From NCBI GenBank assembly GCA_032252755.1, contig JAVUPY010000007.1, positions 1 through 64,000 on the forward strand: a stretch of DNA of 64,000 nt. The letters are read 5' to 3'. Both the position numbers and the translations under genes were made by a program. This DNA comes from Terriglobia bacterium (GTDB lineage Bacteria; Acidobacteriota; Terriglobia; Terriglobales; Acidobacteriaceae). The first letter of the stretch is position 1; every line of letters starts with the position of its first letter. This document shows positions 34,494 through 43,128 of this stretch, piece after piece. Under the pieces are notes generated by a model, which saw only the letters and a program-made list of their open reading frames with translations, did not search any database and was not told the origin of the DNA.

Positions 34494-36029
34494 ATGTTTG
34501 AACAACGTGCCTCTGGAATTCTCCTTCATCCGACTTCGGTGCCCGCCCACGGCGGAATCGGCGATCTTGGGCCTGCCGCCTATGAGTTTGTAGATTTCCT
34601 GGCGGCTGCCCGGCAGACGCTGTGGCAGGTGCTGCCACTTGGACCGCCGGGATACGGGAACTCTCCTTATTCTTCAACTTCGGCGTTTGCCGGAAGCGTG
34701 CTGATGGTCAGTCTCGACCGGCTCGCCGAGCATGGGTGGATCGACCGGGGGCGCGTGAATAGTCTGCCTGACTCGGTCGACAGAGTGGATTATGAGCGCG
34801 TAGCCGCCACGAAGGTTCCGGTGCTGGAAGAGGCCGCGCGAAACTTCCTGAAGGGCGCGAATGGTGAGGATCGCCGGCGATTCGAGAAGTTCTGCTGGGA
34901 GAACGGCTGGTGGCTGGAAGATTTCGTCCTCTTCGATGCGTTGCGGCGCCATCGCAATCGTGAGAGCTGGAATCACTGGCCTCGTGAACTGGCGCTGCGC
35001 GAACCGGCAGCGCTGGATCGCGCGCGCAAAGAACTTGCGGAAGAGTTGAGCATCGGGCGCTTCCTGCAGTTCGCGTTTCTCGAGCAGTGGCGCTCGCTGC
35101 GCGCGTATTGCGGCTTGCGCGGCATTCGCATCATTGGCGACATCGCGATCTTTGTCAGTTACGACTCGGCCGACGTGTGGACGCACCCGGATGTCTTCCG
35201 GTTGGACCGCGAGGGGAACCCGGAGGTCGTCGCAGGAGTGCCGCCCGACGCGTTTTCCGAAACCGGGCAGCGCTGGGGTAACCCGCTCTACCGTTGGGAT
35301 GCTTTGCGCGATCGCGGGTACGACTGGTGGGTGCAGCGCGTCCGCTGGGCGCTGATGCTGTGCGACTACATCCGCCTCGACCACTTCCGGGGATTCCAGG
35401 CTTACTGGGAGATTCCGGCGAGCGAACCGACAGCGGTCAATGGGAAATGGGTTCCCGGGCCAGGCGAAGATTTGTTCCAGGTATTTCAGAGGCAGCTGGG
35501 AGACCTGCCATTCATCGCCGAAGACCTCGGCATGATCACTCAGGATGTATATGAACTGCGCGAGCGGCTGAAGATTCCCGGCATGCGCGTAATGCAGTTC
35601 GGTTTCGACAACCCGGGCGCGCATATCTATTTGCCGCACAAATTCGTGCCCAACACCGTTGTGTACACGGGCACGCACGATAACGATACAACGCCGGGAT
35701 GGTGGCAGCATGGCATTTCCGGCGAAGGGCGTCGATTCGCCAGTGCCTACCTTGGACAAGCTGAAGACGGGATGCACTGGGCGATGATTCGCGCTGCGGA
35801 GTCCTCGGTCGCGCGCCTTTGTATCGTTCCCATGCAGGATGTGCTTGGGCTGGGGTCGGATGCTCGCATGAATGTACCAAGTTCGTCCAACGGGAACTGG
35901 AGCTGGCGGTACAAGCCGGGATCACTTCGACCGGAATTAGCGCAAAAGCTCGCGACGCTGGTGGAAGCTGCCGACCGAGGCGGCCCGCCGCAACAAGTTC
36001 CAGAGTTGCGGGAATATTTCGTCGTGTGA
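34494..36029 (+). CDS. 4-alpha-glucanotransferase (amylomaltase)
   Basis: The 511-residue GH77 enzyme moves alpha-1,4-glucan segments between maltodextrins. Motifs: SGILLHPTSVPAHGGIGDLG at the start, GDIAIFVSYDSADVWTHPDVF, nucleophile region DYIRLDHFRGFQAYW, acid/base in PFIAEDLGMIT, and YTGTHDNDTTPGWW. The length is that of short bacterial MalQ. It converges on treY with 52 bp between, and a hairpin lies there; both act on maltodextrins, so they may belong to one glycogen/trehalose section even though transcribed oppositely. Confidence 0.9.
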   Translation: MFEQRASGILLHPTSVPAHGGIGDLGPAAYEFVDFLAAARQTLWQVLPLGPPGYGNSPYSSTSAFAGSVLMVSLDRLAEHGWIDRGRVNSLPDSVDRVDYERVAATKVPVLEEAARNFLKGANGEDRRRFEKFCWENGWWLEDFVLFDALRRHRNRESWNHWPRELALREPAALDRARKELAEELSIGRFLQFAFLEQWRSLRAYCGLRGIRIIGDIAIFVSYDSADVWTHPDVFRLDREGNPEVVAGVPPDAFSETGQRWGNPLYRWDALRDRGYDWWVQRVRWALMLCDYIRLDHFRGFQAYWEIPASEPTAVNGKWVPGPGEDLFQVFQRQLGDLPFIAEDLGMITQDVYELRERLKIPGMRVMQFGFDNPGAHIYLPHKFVPNTVVYTGTHDNDTTPGWWQHGISGEGRRFASAYLGQAEDGMHWAMIRAAESSVARLCIVPMQDVLGLGSDARMNVPSSSNGNWSWRYKPGSLRPELAQKLATLVEAADRGGPPQQVPELREYFVV

Positions 36030-36030
36030 G

Positions 36031-36064
36031 GCCGAAAGTCTGCGGACTTCGCCAAGCTTTCGGC
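36031..36064. terminator. Hairpin between convergent malQ and treY
   Basis: GCCGAAAG (36031-36038) and CTTTCGGC (36057-36064) form a perfect 8-bp stem around an 18-nt loop two bases after the malQ stop. No long U-run follows, so termination is weak or bidirectional by collision. Confidence 0.4.
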
Positions 36065-36081
36065 TTGCGACTCTTTAGCTT

Positions 36082-39000
36082 TCAGCTTCCCAGCAGTGCC
36101 ACAGGGAATCGCCGAAAAACGTCAGCGACGAGAAGTGTATGCTCACGCGTGACGTGAATAGTCTCTCCGGTCAGCACGTTGCGCAACTCCCGGTTGGCAG
36201 CTTCGGGCGGCAAAACGATTTCAGCATTTCCCCAAATATCGCCGGAGATGGCACGCAGCTCTCCCCCGGCTAGAGTCAATGGGAATCGCGGAACAACTGT
36301 GATCGCGACGTTCCCATCGCCCATTCTCGCGAAGCCGAGGATGTGCCGTTCATTCTGAACCGTACCGTGGATCGGCACGTAGCGTCCGTTCTGGAAGAGG
36401 CGGATGTTGGCCTGGCGGTATTGCAACGCGCGAGACGTGACCCACAACTTAATTCTCCCGTCCGGCCAATCGCGCAAAATCTCGTCCAGCAGGACAGGAT
36501 CGCCCGAGCGTCGCGATAATTCCTCCAGCATCGTTTCACGCAGGCGAAAATCCACAGGCCGCCGATTATCCGGATCGACGAGCGAGAAGTCGAACAGTTC
36601 CTGGCCCTGGTAGATGTCTGGGACTCCCGGCGCGGTGATCTTGATCAACGTCTGCGAGAGCGAATTGATTGCGCCGAAATAGGCAATGCGTTCCACGAAG
36701 GACTCGATTAATTTCAGAAATGCGTTGGGCCGCGATTCCGATAGCGGCATCAGGATCCGCTCAAGGAATTTCCCCAGCAATTCAACGTAGTCCGAATCGG
36801 GGTTTACCCAACTTAAGTTCACCTTGGCTTCGTGCACAGCCTTGTCCATGTAGTCGCGGATGCGACTGGTGTATGCGGTGCGCTCTTCAGCGCTGAATTT
36901 CGCGGACGGCGCTCCGTTCACCTTCCGAACCGGCCACGTGCCGATCAATGTCTGGTAGAGCAGGTACTCCTCGTTGTAATCCGGTACTACTCTGCCGTCC
37001 GAAAGCGTCCGTTTTCTAGTCCGATTGATCCTTCTCCAGCGCATCACCTGCGCTGCCCACGGTCTCGGGATTTCGCTCAGTACGTCCAGGCGCATGCGAA
37101 CATCTTCACTGCGCTTGGTGTCGTGCGTCGAGGTGGTCAGCATCGAGTACGGCCAGTTCTCGAGCCGCTTCAGATTGCCGCGATGAAATTCCTCCACTTC
37201 GATTCCGAATTCGCGGGGTGAGCCGCCGACATCGTTCACGGATACGAACCGGTTGTAGACGTAACACGAGGTGTCTTCCAGGCCCTTGGCCATTACCGGC
37301 CCGGTGAGTTGCTGGAATTTCAGGGCGAAATAGAGCTGCTTACGGTATCCGTAAACAGGCGCCCCACCGTCGGCCCCGCGCAACAGCAAAATTTCCTGCA
37401 GAAAATCGAACACCGGTGCCGGAGTCGATCCGTTGCGACGCTTGGCGCGCGCGATAGCCTGCTGAATGTATTCGCGATCGCGATCGCTGATGAATCCACG
37501 TTCGTCGATGTAGGTCCGGTAGATGGGGAAGCAGGCGATGGTCTCGATGATCGCGTCGCGCAGGGTTTTGCGCGTGAAGTCGCGGGCGCGTCGGTCGGTA
37601 AGGCTGATCTCGTCGAGCATGTGACCGAGCACGTTGACTTCGCTGCTCAGCGCCGAGTTCATGATCAGCTTCTTCGAGTCGTAAATCAGTGTATCGACGT
37701 CGATGCTTCCGCCAATGAACCGGTGATAGAAAGCGGTAAATGCCTTACGATTGCGACTGTCTATAAAGATGCCGTTGACCAAGTTCATGAAGTCGTAGCC
37801 GACGGTGCCATCAACCTGCCACTTCTCGGGAAGGTCCTCGCCGGGTTCCAGAATCTTCTCTATAACGACGTAAAGCGGGGCACGACTGCGAACCCAATCG
37901 TGCTGGCCGAAGATGGTCTGAACGTCGAGTTCGATCCCATTTTCGGCCTGGGGTACCTTCGGCTCGGGACCGCAGCACTGACTCGCGGCGTAGAGCATCT
38001 GCAGGCGCGTGAGGTATTGCGGCGGATTGAAGAGACCATCAGGGTGGTCTACTCGCAGGCCTTGCATACATCCATCGGCGAGAAGGCGGCGGATCAATTT
38101 CTGCGTTGCGGCGAACACCGCAGGGTCTTCCATTCGGAGTCCGACCAGATCGTTGATATCGAAGAAGCGGCGGTAGTTGATTTCCTCGCCGGAGACACGC
38201 CAATGCGCGAGCCGGTAGCTCTGGGCTTCGAGCAGTTTGTGCATGGCGTCGTAGCTTCGGGCGTCACCCGGGATCCCGTTCACCCGTTCAATTGCGCGGC
38301 TTATCAGGCGACGCACTTCCGGGGAGTCATCCACCAGTTCCTTCAGGCGCTCTTTGAGGAAAGGGATTTCGCGTTGTCGCTTTATGGCGCGATCGCCTTC
38401 GGCGGTATCGTGACAGGGGAGTTCGGAAAGCGACACGAGGAGGCTCTGGAATTCGCGTATGACATCGCTGGTGCCCAAGTCTCCCAGGGGCTCGAAGATC
38501 AGCGGGATCGTTTGCGGATCGAGTGGGAGCACCTTTTCGTAGTAGCGAACGATAAACCTACCGTCGTCGTACTGCAGTGCCAGTTTGCCGGTTTCGAGTT
38601 CCTCCCCGTACTGGTCGCCCAGAATGGGCAAAAGGACCTTGTTCCGGAGCTCCGGTTTGAGCGGGTCCCAATCGATGTCGAAAAAAGCCGCGAACCGGGA
38701 AGCGCGCCCATTCTCGAGCACATCCTGCCACCACGGGTTGGTTCCGTAACCAACGCCCATGTGGTTGGGCACAACGTCGAGGAGCAGGCCCATGTTGTGG
38801 GTGCGCAGTTCCTCCGCCAATTCGTGGAACTCTTCTTCGGTCCCGATCTCGGCGTTGAGCTTGTTGTGATTGGTAATGTCGTAGCCATGAGCGCTGCCAG
38901 TGCGAGCTTCCAAGAGCGGAGAGGCGTAGCAGGTGCTGATCCCGAGCGCGCGCAGGTAAGGAACGAGCGCTTTGGCATCACGAAATCCGAATTCCTGGTT

Positions 39001-39117
39001 GAACTGGAGGCGGTAGGTTGCGCCGGGAACGAGTTGGATCTTGTGCGCTGTGAGCCGATCGAGGCATTCGGAAATACCGGAAGTTTCGTAGAGGATCGGT
39101 TCTGTTTGCGAGCGCAT
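36082..39117 (-). CDS. Malto-oligosyltrehalose synthase
   Basis: The 1,011-residue GH13 enzyme converts the reducing-end alpha-1,4 link of a maltodextrin to the alpha,alpha-1,1 link of trehalose. It starts VPGATYRLQFNQEFGFRDA and has ASPLLEARTGSAHGYDI, LLLDVVPNHMG (catalytic-domain region I), GLRVDHPDGLFNP with the nucleophile Asp, and PGVPDIYQGQELFDFSLVDPDNRRPVD, all diagnostic of TreY. The C-terminus ends with a beta domain. The partner TreZ, which releases trehalose, is not in the window. A long open frame on the opposite strand (37309..39129) is antisense noise. Confidence 0.92.
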   Translation of the reverse strand: MRSQTEPILYETSGISECLDRLTAHKIQLVPGATYRLQFNQEFGFRDAKALVPYLRALGISTCYASPLLEARTGSAHGYDITNHNKLNAEIGTEEEFHELAEELRTHNMGLLLDVVPNHMGVGYGTNPWWQDVLENGRASRFAAFFDIDWDPLKPELRNKVLLPILGDQYGEELETGKLALQYDDGRFIVRYYEKVLPLDPQTIPLIFEPLGDLGTSDVIREFQSLLVSLSELPCHDTAEGDRAIKRQREIPFLKERLKELVDDSPEVRRLISRAIERVNGIPGDARSYDAMHKLLEAQSYRLAHWRVSGEEINYRRFFDINDLVGLRMEDPAVFAATQKLIRRLLADGCMQGLRVDHPDGLFNPPQYLTRLQMLYAASQCCGPEPKVPQAENGIELDVQTIFGQHDWVRSRAPLYVVIEKILEPGEDLPEKWQVDGTVGYDFMNLVNGIFIDSRNRKAFTAFYHRFIGGSIDVDTLIYDSKKLIMNSALSSEVNVLGHMLDEISLTDRRARDFTRKTLRDAIIETIACFPIYRTYIDERGFISDRDREYIQQAIARAKRRNGSTPAPVFDFLQEILLLRGADGGAPVYGYRKQLYFALKFQQLTGPVMAKGLEDTSCYVYNRFVSVNDVGGSPREFGIEVEEFHRGNLKRLENWPYSMLTTSTHDTKRSEDVRMRLDVLSEIPRPWAAQVMRWRRINRTRKRTLSDGRVVPDYNEEYLLYQTLIGTWPVRKVNGAPSAKFSAEERTAYTSRIRDYMDKAVHEAKVNLSWVNPDSDYVELLGKFLERILMPLSESRPNAFLKLIESFVERIAYFGAINSLSQTLIKITAPGVPDIYQGQELFDFSLVDPDNRRPVDFRLRETMLEELSRRSGDPVLLDEILRDWPDGRIKLWVTSRALQYRQANIRLFQNGRYVPIHGTVQNERHILGFARMGDGNVAITVVPRFPLTLAGGELRAISGDIWGNAEIVLPPEAANRELRNVLTGETIHVTREHTLLVADVFRRFPVALLGS

Positions 39118-39270
39118 CCTAGACCTTAGATGTAAATTCGTATGTGAACGGCTGTAGCGGAGTAGCTGACTTTACGATACAGCCGAGGTCTGTTAACAAT
39201 ACAATGGAATTGTTTGCGGCAGCTGCGCTATTCCGCATCCCATATTTTCCAGTGCGCACCAGGAGGATTC

Positions 39271-39456
39271 ATGCCCGTAGCCAGCGGTGAACTTATCCGT
39301 ATGATGAACTATGTCGACGATATCGCGGCAACCCTGCGCCGCATCCAGGCCAGTCTGGCGTTTGTGACGCCGGAAGAGAAAAAGAGGCTTGCCGAATACA
39401 TGCAGAATTGTAATCCGAACTGGGTTAAGGTAGTGGACTCGCTGGAGCGCGGCTGA
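39271..39456 (+). CDS. Small hypothetical protein (61 aa)
   Basis: The ATG at 39271 has a perfect AGGAGG (39261-39266). The product is helical and charged: ELIRMMNYVDDIAATLRRIQASLAFVTPEEKKRLAEYMQ, then NPNWVKVVDSLERG. I recognise no family. Its TGA ends one base before the GTG of the next gene, so the two are one operon. It may form a complex with the short dehydrogenase-like protein. Confidence 0.6.
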   Translation: MPVASGELIRMMNYVDDIAATLRRIQASLAFVTPEEKKRLAEYMQNCNPNWVKVVDSLERG

Positions 39457-39457
39457 G

Positions 39458-40033
39458 GTGCGCGAAATCCGCACTATCGCCGTGATCAGCGCCGGACCTG
39501 CAGGGCGAAGCATCGCCCAGTTGGCTGCTCTCGGTGGCTTCCGAACCATTCTCGAAGACATTCTGCCTACCAGCCTGCGTCGCGCCGAAGGCGAGATCCG
39601 CGGCAGCCTCGAGAGCGCCGTGAACTCGGGACTGGTCGCGCACGCGGAGTCAGAGGCGGCGATGGCCAGGCTCGAATTTGCGACGTCGCTGGAAGAAGCC
39701 GCGAGGGAGGCCGACATGGTTATCGAGGCCGTCCCGGACGAGTTCGAATCCAAGGAGGAAATTTTTCGGCTGCTCGATCGGATCTGCCGGCCGGGTACGC
39801 TCCTGGTTTCCAGCAGCCTCTCCTTGCGCGTGAGCGATATCGCGGCAATTACGGAACGGCCTACGGATATTGTCGGTATGCGCTTTGTGCGCGCAGATTC
39901 AGGCAACGGCAGCGAAATCGAAGTGATTGCCGGAGCGTGTACCGCGGAAGAGAGCTCAAACTCGGCGATAGCAGTAGCGCGTCACATGGCCACTGGCGCT
40001 GTGCTGATTTCAGAAGCCGCCGCAGCTCAGTAG
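39458..40033 (+). CDS. Stand-alone NAD-binding domain of 3-hydroxyacyl-CoA dehydrogenase type
   Basis: The 191-residue product starts with a GTG at 39458. It corresponds to the N-terminal Rossmann domain (3HCDH_N): TIAVISAGPAGRSIAQLAALGGFRTILED in place of the usual GAGxMGxGIA, EAAREADMVIEAVPDEFESKEEIF, and the LVSSSLSLRVSDIAAITERPTDIVGMRF stretch that in enzymes carries catalytic Ser and His; here the His of the HFFNP segment is replaced (MRFVRAD). The C-terminal dehydrogenase domain is absent. The loss of the catalytic His points to a non-catalytic NAD sensor or a degenerate enzyme. Confidence 0.7.
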   Translation: MREIRTIAVISAGPAGRSIAQLAALGGFRTILEDILPTSLRRAEGEIRGSLESAVNSGLVAHAESEAAMARLEFATSLEEAAREADMVIEAVPDEFESKEEIFRLLDRICRPGTLLVSSSLSLRVSDIAAITERPTDIVGMRFVRADSGNGSEIEVIAGACTAEESSNSAIAVARHMATGAVLISEAAAAQ

Positions 40034-40064
40034 ACCGCCAACTTCCGTAAACCGAACCTGCTTG

Positions 40065-40871
40065 TCAACTTGTGAGTTTTTGCAGGTGCTGGAAGCCGTG
40101 CGTGGCGTAAATTACCATGCCGAATGTCGTCGCGTTATATGCCATGTGCACAAGAACCGAAGCGGCCAATGATTCCGCCCTCGCCCTCACAAGCGTGAGC
40201 ACCACGCCGACGATAAAGATCCCGAGCAGCGGTGACCAACTGAATGCCAGCTGTCCGCCATGAAGAAGAGCGAAGGGCAGAGCGGTCAGGAACACGCTCC
40301 AGAAGAGATTCATCGTTCGGTCAAGTGCAGGGAACAGCAGCCCACGGAAGAACAATTCTTCCGCCGGCGGTGCAATAAAGGTACCGAAAATTGTGAGCAG
40401 CCACGCCGCCAGTGGGGTGCGGAATAAATCCTCGAGAGGAACATGTTTCGGCTGAGGAAGCATATGTCCCAGGGCCTGAATCGCGACGCACAGCAAGATG
40501 CCGCCGCTTATGTAAACAGGCCACGAAATCCGGGGCCAGCGCCAGCGAATTCCTTCGGCAAATGGAATTCCGTAGTGGCGCACGATCAGGCGGTAAACAA
40601 ACCACAAGGTGATCAGGTATGCCAGCAGTTGTGATACGGTCGCCAGCCGTGCATCGGTTACCACGTCCGTCATCGGCATGCCGCGGAACCACGGCAAGCC
40701 GGTGGCGATCATGATAACGAGAACGATCGAGAAGATGATCGCGACGAATGCGATGATGGCGATTTTGGCGACATCCGCAAGCGTCCAGACGGGGAAGCGC
40801 TCCATTTCAGCAATGAACGCGGAGAGCGCGGGCGAACTGGGTTGAGTAATCTGAGAGTCGTCCTGGGGCAC
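40065..40871 (-). CDS. CPBP family intramembrane glutamic protease
   Basis: The 268-residue protein has about seven hydrophobic helices. Family motifs: APPAEELFFRGLLFPALDR (EExxxR), FALLHGGQ and VLVHMAYNATTFG with the two His. CPBP proteases are involved in prenyl-protein processing and, in bacteria, often in bacteriocin immunity or self-protection. No bacteriocin gene is next to it. The N-terminus is a short Ser/Pro tail. Convergent with the dehydrogenase-like gene. Confidence 0.85.
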   Translation of the reverse strand: MPQDDSQITQPSSPALSAFIAEMERFPVWTLADVAKIAIIAFVAIIFSIVLVIMIATGLPWFRGMPMTDVVTDARLATVSQLLAYLITLWFVYRLIVRHYGIPFAEGIRWRWPRISWPVYISGGILLCVAIQALGHMLPQPKHVPLEDLFRTPLAAWLLTIFGTFIAPPAEELFFRGLLFPALDRTMNLFWSVFLTALPFALLHGGQLAFSWSPLLGIFIVGVVLTLVRARAESLAASVLVHMAYNATTFGMVIYATHGFQHLQKLTS

Positions 40872-40938
40872 GGGGAAATTTTATAGAAACATCAGGAAAA
40901 CGGGTAATCGGGCGTTCCCGCATCTCGCGATTAGCCGA

Positions 40939-41961
40939 TCATTTCGTAGCCGACTGGGGCGAATTTGGCGTCTGCTTGGTCGGCTGGACCGTCCCGTAAT
41001 CCTGCCCGCCGGGTGCGACGGCCCGCGCAACGATAGCTTGGAAAGCGTTTCGGAATGCGGGGTACTTGGCCATCAGCGCATTAATCAAGTCCATATTCTC
41101 CTGCCAGGTTTTGGCAGTGTCGCTGATATCAGGGGAAGCGTACTTGACGACGAGGTCGAGTTCATTGCCCACCGGGAGGGGAAACATCGTCATAAGCGGA
41201 TATGTCTTCCCGTTCGCGTTGAAGTTTACGGTTTGGTTTTGCCCGACGGGAAGATCCTTTGGTGCGACCTGTTGCATCTCGTCGTAGAGTTTGTCCAGTT
41301 GCAGTGTGCTCATGAACGGAACTGGCGCAAGCAGATCGCGCGCCTGCCAGTAGTAGAAATAGGCAGTGGCGTTATCACCCTTCTGCTTGTAATCCCGAGC
41401 CTGCTGAACATACCAATCGCCGTTGTGGGTGGCTGCTGTTCCCGCTTTGGCGTAGTAGCCTGCCAGCTTCCACTGTTGTCCCATTTGCTGCAGGACGAAG
41501 GACAGCGTGAAGGGTTCCTTAGATCCTTGGGCGTCCACGATTGCCAGGGCGTACATGCCAGCCGGAAGGTTAGGTATGAAAAATGCGCTGCTTGTGGCTG
41601 TATGTCCGTAAGCGCCGAATACGCCGCAATAGAACTCGGCACGCTGGACGGTGCCGGTTGCGTTGGAGGCGTCAAGCAGGAACACGCTCCGAACGTTCGG
41701 CTGCGAGCCCTGCAGGCCGGCGAGATTGTCGCGGACCGCATTTGAGATTCCGCCGAAATTCTGGGCAACCGAGAGAATGGAGTTCTGCTGTAGCCCGGCG
41801 GAATCAGCATTGGCAGCCATCTGGAAGTACTGGCGCGCCGCCGAATCAATGGCGCTGCGGGTCGTCGGGTCCATGTCCTTGCCTTCGGTGCAGCGCTGGC
41901 TCCACGCAGCAACGGTACACAGCAGGACCAACAGCAAAGGCCATAGTCTCGGACGGATCAT
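40939..41961 (-). CDS. Hypothetical secreted protein
   Basis: The product has about 340 residues from the ATG at 41961, where a clean signal peptide begins (MIRPRLWPLLLVLLCTVAAWSQ); the longer frame to 42105 is not preceded by such a signal. The body has MDPTTRSAIDSAARQYFQMAANADSAGLQQNSI, VAQNFGGISNAVRDNLAG, and a helical NGDWYVQQARDYKQKGDNATAYFYYWQARDLL that resembles a TPR helix pair. I do not recognise the family. A Lys/Pro/Thr-rich tail ends it. Divergent from the Pro/Gln-rich protein gene. Confidence 0.6.
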   Translation of the reverse strand: MIRPRLWPLLLVLLCTVAAWSQRCTEGKDMDPTTRSAIDSAARQYFQMAANADSAGLQQNSILSVAQNFGGISNAVRDNLAGLQGSQPNVRSVFLLDASNATGTVQRAEFYCGVFGAYGHTATSSAFFIPNLPAGMYALAIVDAQGSKEPFTLSFVLQQMGQQWKLAGYYAKAGTAATHNGDWYVQQARDYKQKGDNATAYFYYWQARDLLAPVPFMSTLQLDKLYDEMQQVAPKDLPVGQNQTVNFNANGKTYPLMTMFPLPVGNELDLVVKYASPDISDTAKTWQENMDLINALMAKYPAFRNAFQAIVARAVAPGGQDYGTVQPTKQTPNSPQSATK

Positions 41962-42089
41962 CGGGTTCTCCTCAAGCGTTAGGGTACTCCGCCAGTCAAG
42001 CAGATTCGACTCTAATGAGAATAGATGCGGGAGATAAAAATTCAGATGTTCAGAGCCGCGTACCATTCCGGTGGTAGAATCTGTGCATT

Positions 42090-42989
42090 GTGGCTCGTAA
42101 AGCACCTGCTTTGTTGAAGATGCTCAACCGGAATTGGTGTGGCACGGGAATGCTCGTACTGCTGATCGCGGGGCTTGGTTCCGCGTTGCAGACGCAGACC
42201 GCGCCAACGCCGAGGAACGTTCAGCAAAGCCCGACCCGGGAACACGGCAAGACCAGTGCGAAAGCGAAGCCCACGGGCAAGAAGTGGAAGACCAAAAAGC
42301 CTGCGGTTGAAGTGCCGCCGCCACCACCAGCGCCGCCGCCCACTCCGGAACAGATGCCGGCGCAGCCGCCAGAGGTCGGCTATAGCCGCGGACAACTCAC
42401 GATTAACGCGGATAATTCGACGATGAATGATGTTCTTGCCGCGGTGAGGCGCGTGACAGGCGCGACCATTGAGAAGCCACCAATAGGCGGGAATGACCGC
42501 GTCGCTGTCCACCTCGGGCCCGGAGATCCGAAAGATGTTCTTACGGCGCTCTTCAACGGATCGCGGTATGACTACATCATCCTGGGTCCGATGGGGCAGC
42601 CTGGCGGGGTGCAGCGCATCATCCTGACCGCGAGATCGAACGCTCCCTCGCAGCCGGTAACCTCCAATGCCGCCATGCAGGCGCGTCCCAACGTTGCGCC
42701 GCCCACGCCAGCAGCCGAGCAGGAGGAGCCAGATAACGCTGAAACCGAGGATATGACGGTTCCTGAGCAGAACGCGCCGGAAGCGGAAGAACCGCAACAG
42801 GAGCAGCAGCCGCCGCCCCAGGGCTACCCTCAGCCCGGTGCTCCAGGGCAGCCGCAGATGCAGAATCCACAAGGCCAGGAAGAACAGGGACAGGAACCGC
42901 AACAGCCGCGGGTGAAGTCCCCCGAAGAGTTGCTGCGCGAGTTGCAGCAGATGCAGAAGCAGCAGCAAAACCAGCAACCGCCGCAGTAG
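42090..42989 (+). CDS. Pro/Gln-rich protein with STN-like domain
   Basis: In this 299-residue protein a GTG start is followed by a signal-anchor (GTGMLVLLIAGLGSALQTQ) and a Pro-rich linker (VPPPPPAPPPTPEQMPAQPP). Residues about 95-175 look like a secretin/TonB short N-terminal (STN) domain: LTINADNSTMNDVLAAVRRVTG, then VAVHLGPGDPKDVLTALFNGSRYDYIIL. The last 110 residues are a Pro/Gln/Glu-rich disordered region, with runs of QQ, PQ and EE. It could be a periplasmic partner of a secretin or TonB machine. Not a named family. Confidence 0.55.
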   Translation: MARKAPALLKMLNRNWCGTGMLVLLIAGLGSALQTQTAPTPRNVQQSPTREHGKTSAKAKPTGKKWKTKKPAVEVPPPPPAPPPTPEQMPAQPPEVGYSRGQLTINADNSTMNDVLAAVRRVTGATIEKPPIGGNDRVAVHLGPGDPKDVLTALFNGSRYDYIILGPMGQPGGVQRIILTARSNAPSQPVTSNAAMQARPNVAPPTPAAEQEEPDNAETEDMTVPEQNAPEAEEPQQEQQPPPQGYPQPGAPGQPQMQNPQGQEEQGQEPQQPRVKSPEELLRELQQMQKQQQNQQPPQ

Positions 42990-43095
42990 CGAATCAATCA
43001 TCTTTCGGCTGCCATTTGTCCATCCGTCACATCCTCCCTGTGATAGGTCTCACTGCAGCCATGTATATCCCTGAATAACGTGGGCATTGGGATTT

Positions 43096-43111
43096 GTGCG
43101 CCTGAGCGCAC
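43096..43111 (+). promoter_or_regulatory. Short hairpin in the transketolase leader
   Basis: GTGCGC and GCGCAC form a perfect 6-bp stem with loop CTGA, about 17 bp upstream of the transketolase ATG. It could influence ribosome access; function unproven. Confidence 0.3.
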
Positions 43112-43128
43112 CCCTGCGAGGGAATGTC

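Noticed and set aside
34674-35777. 367-codon minus-strand frame opposite malQ
   Set aside because: Antisense shadow of a clear amylomaltase gene.
37309-39129. Long open frame (606 codons) on the plus strand
   Set aside because: It lies fully antisense to treY, whose translation matches a known enzyme along its length; the plus-strand translation is like no family and follows from GC-rich codon bias.
41038-41745. 235-codon plus-strand frame opposite the secreted hypothetical gene
   Set aside because: The minus-strand product has a clean signal peptide and a start; the plus frame has no ribosome binding site or family.
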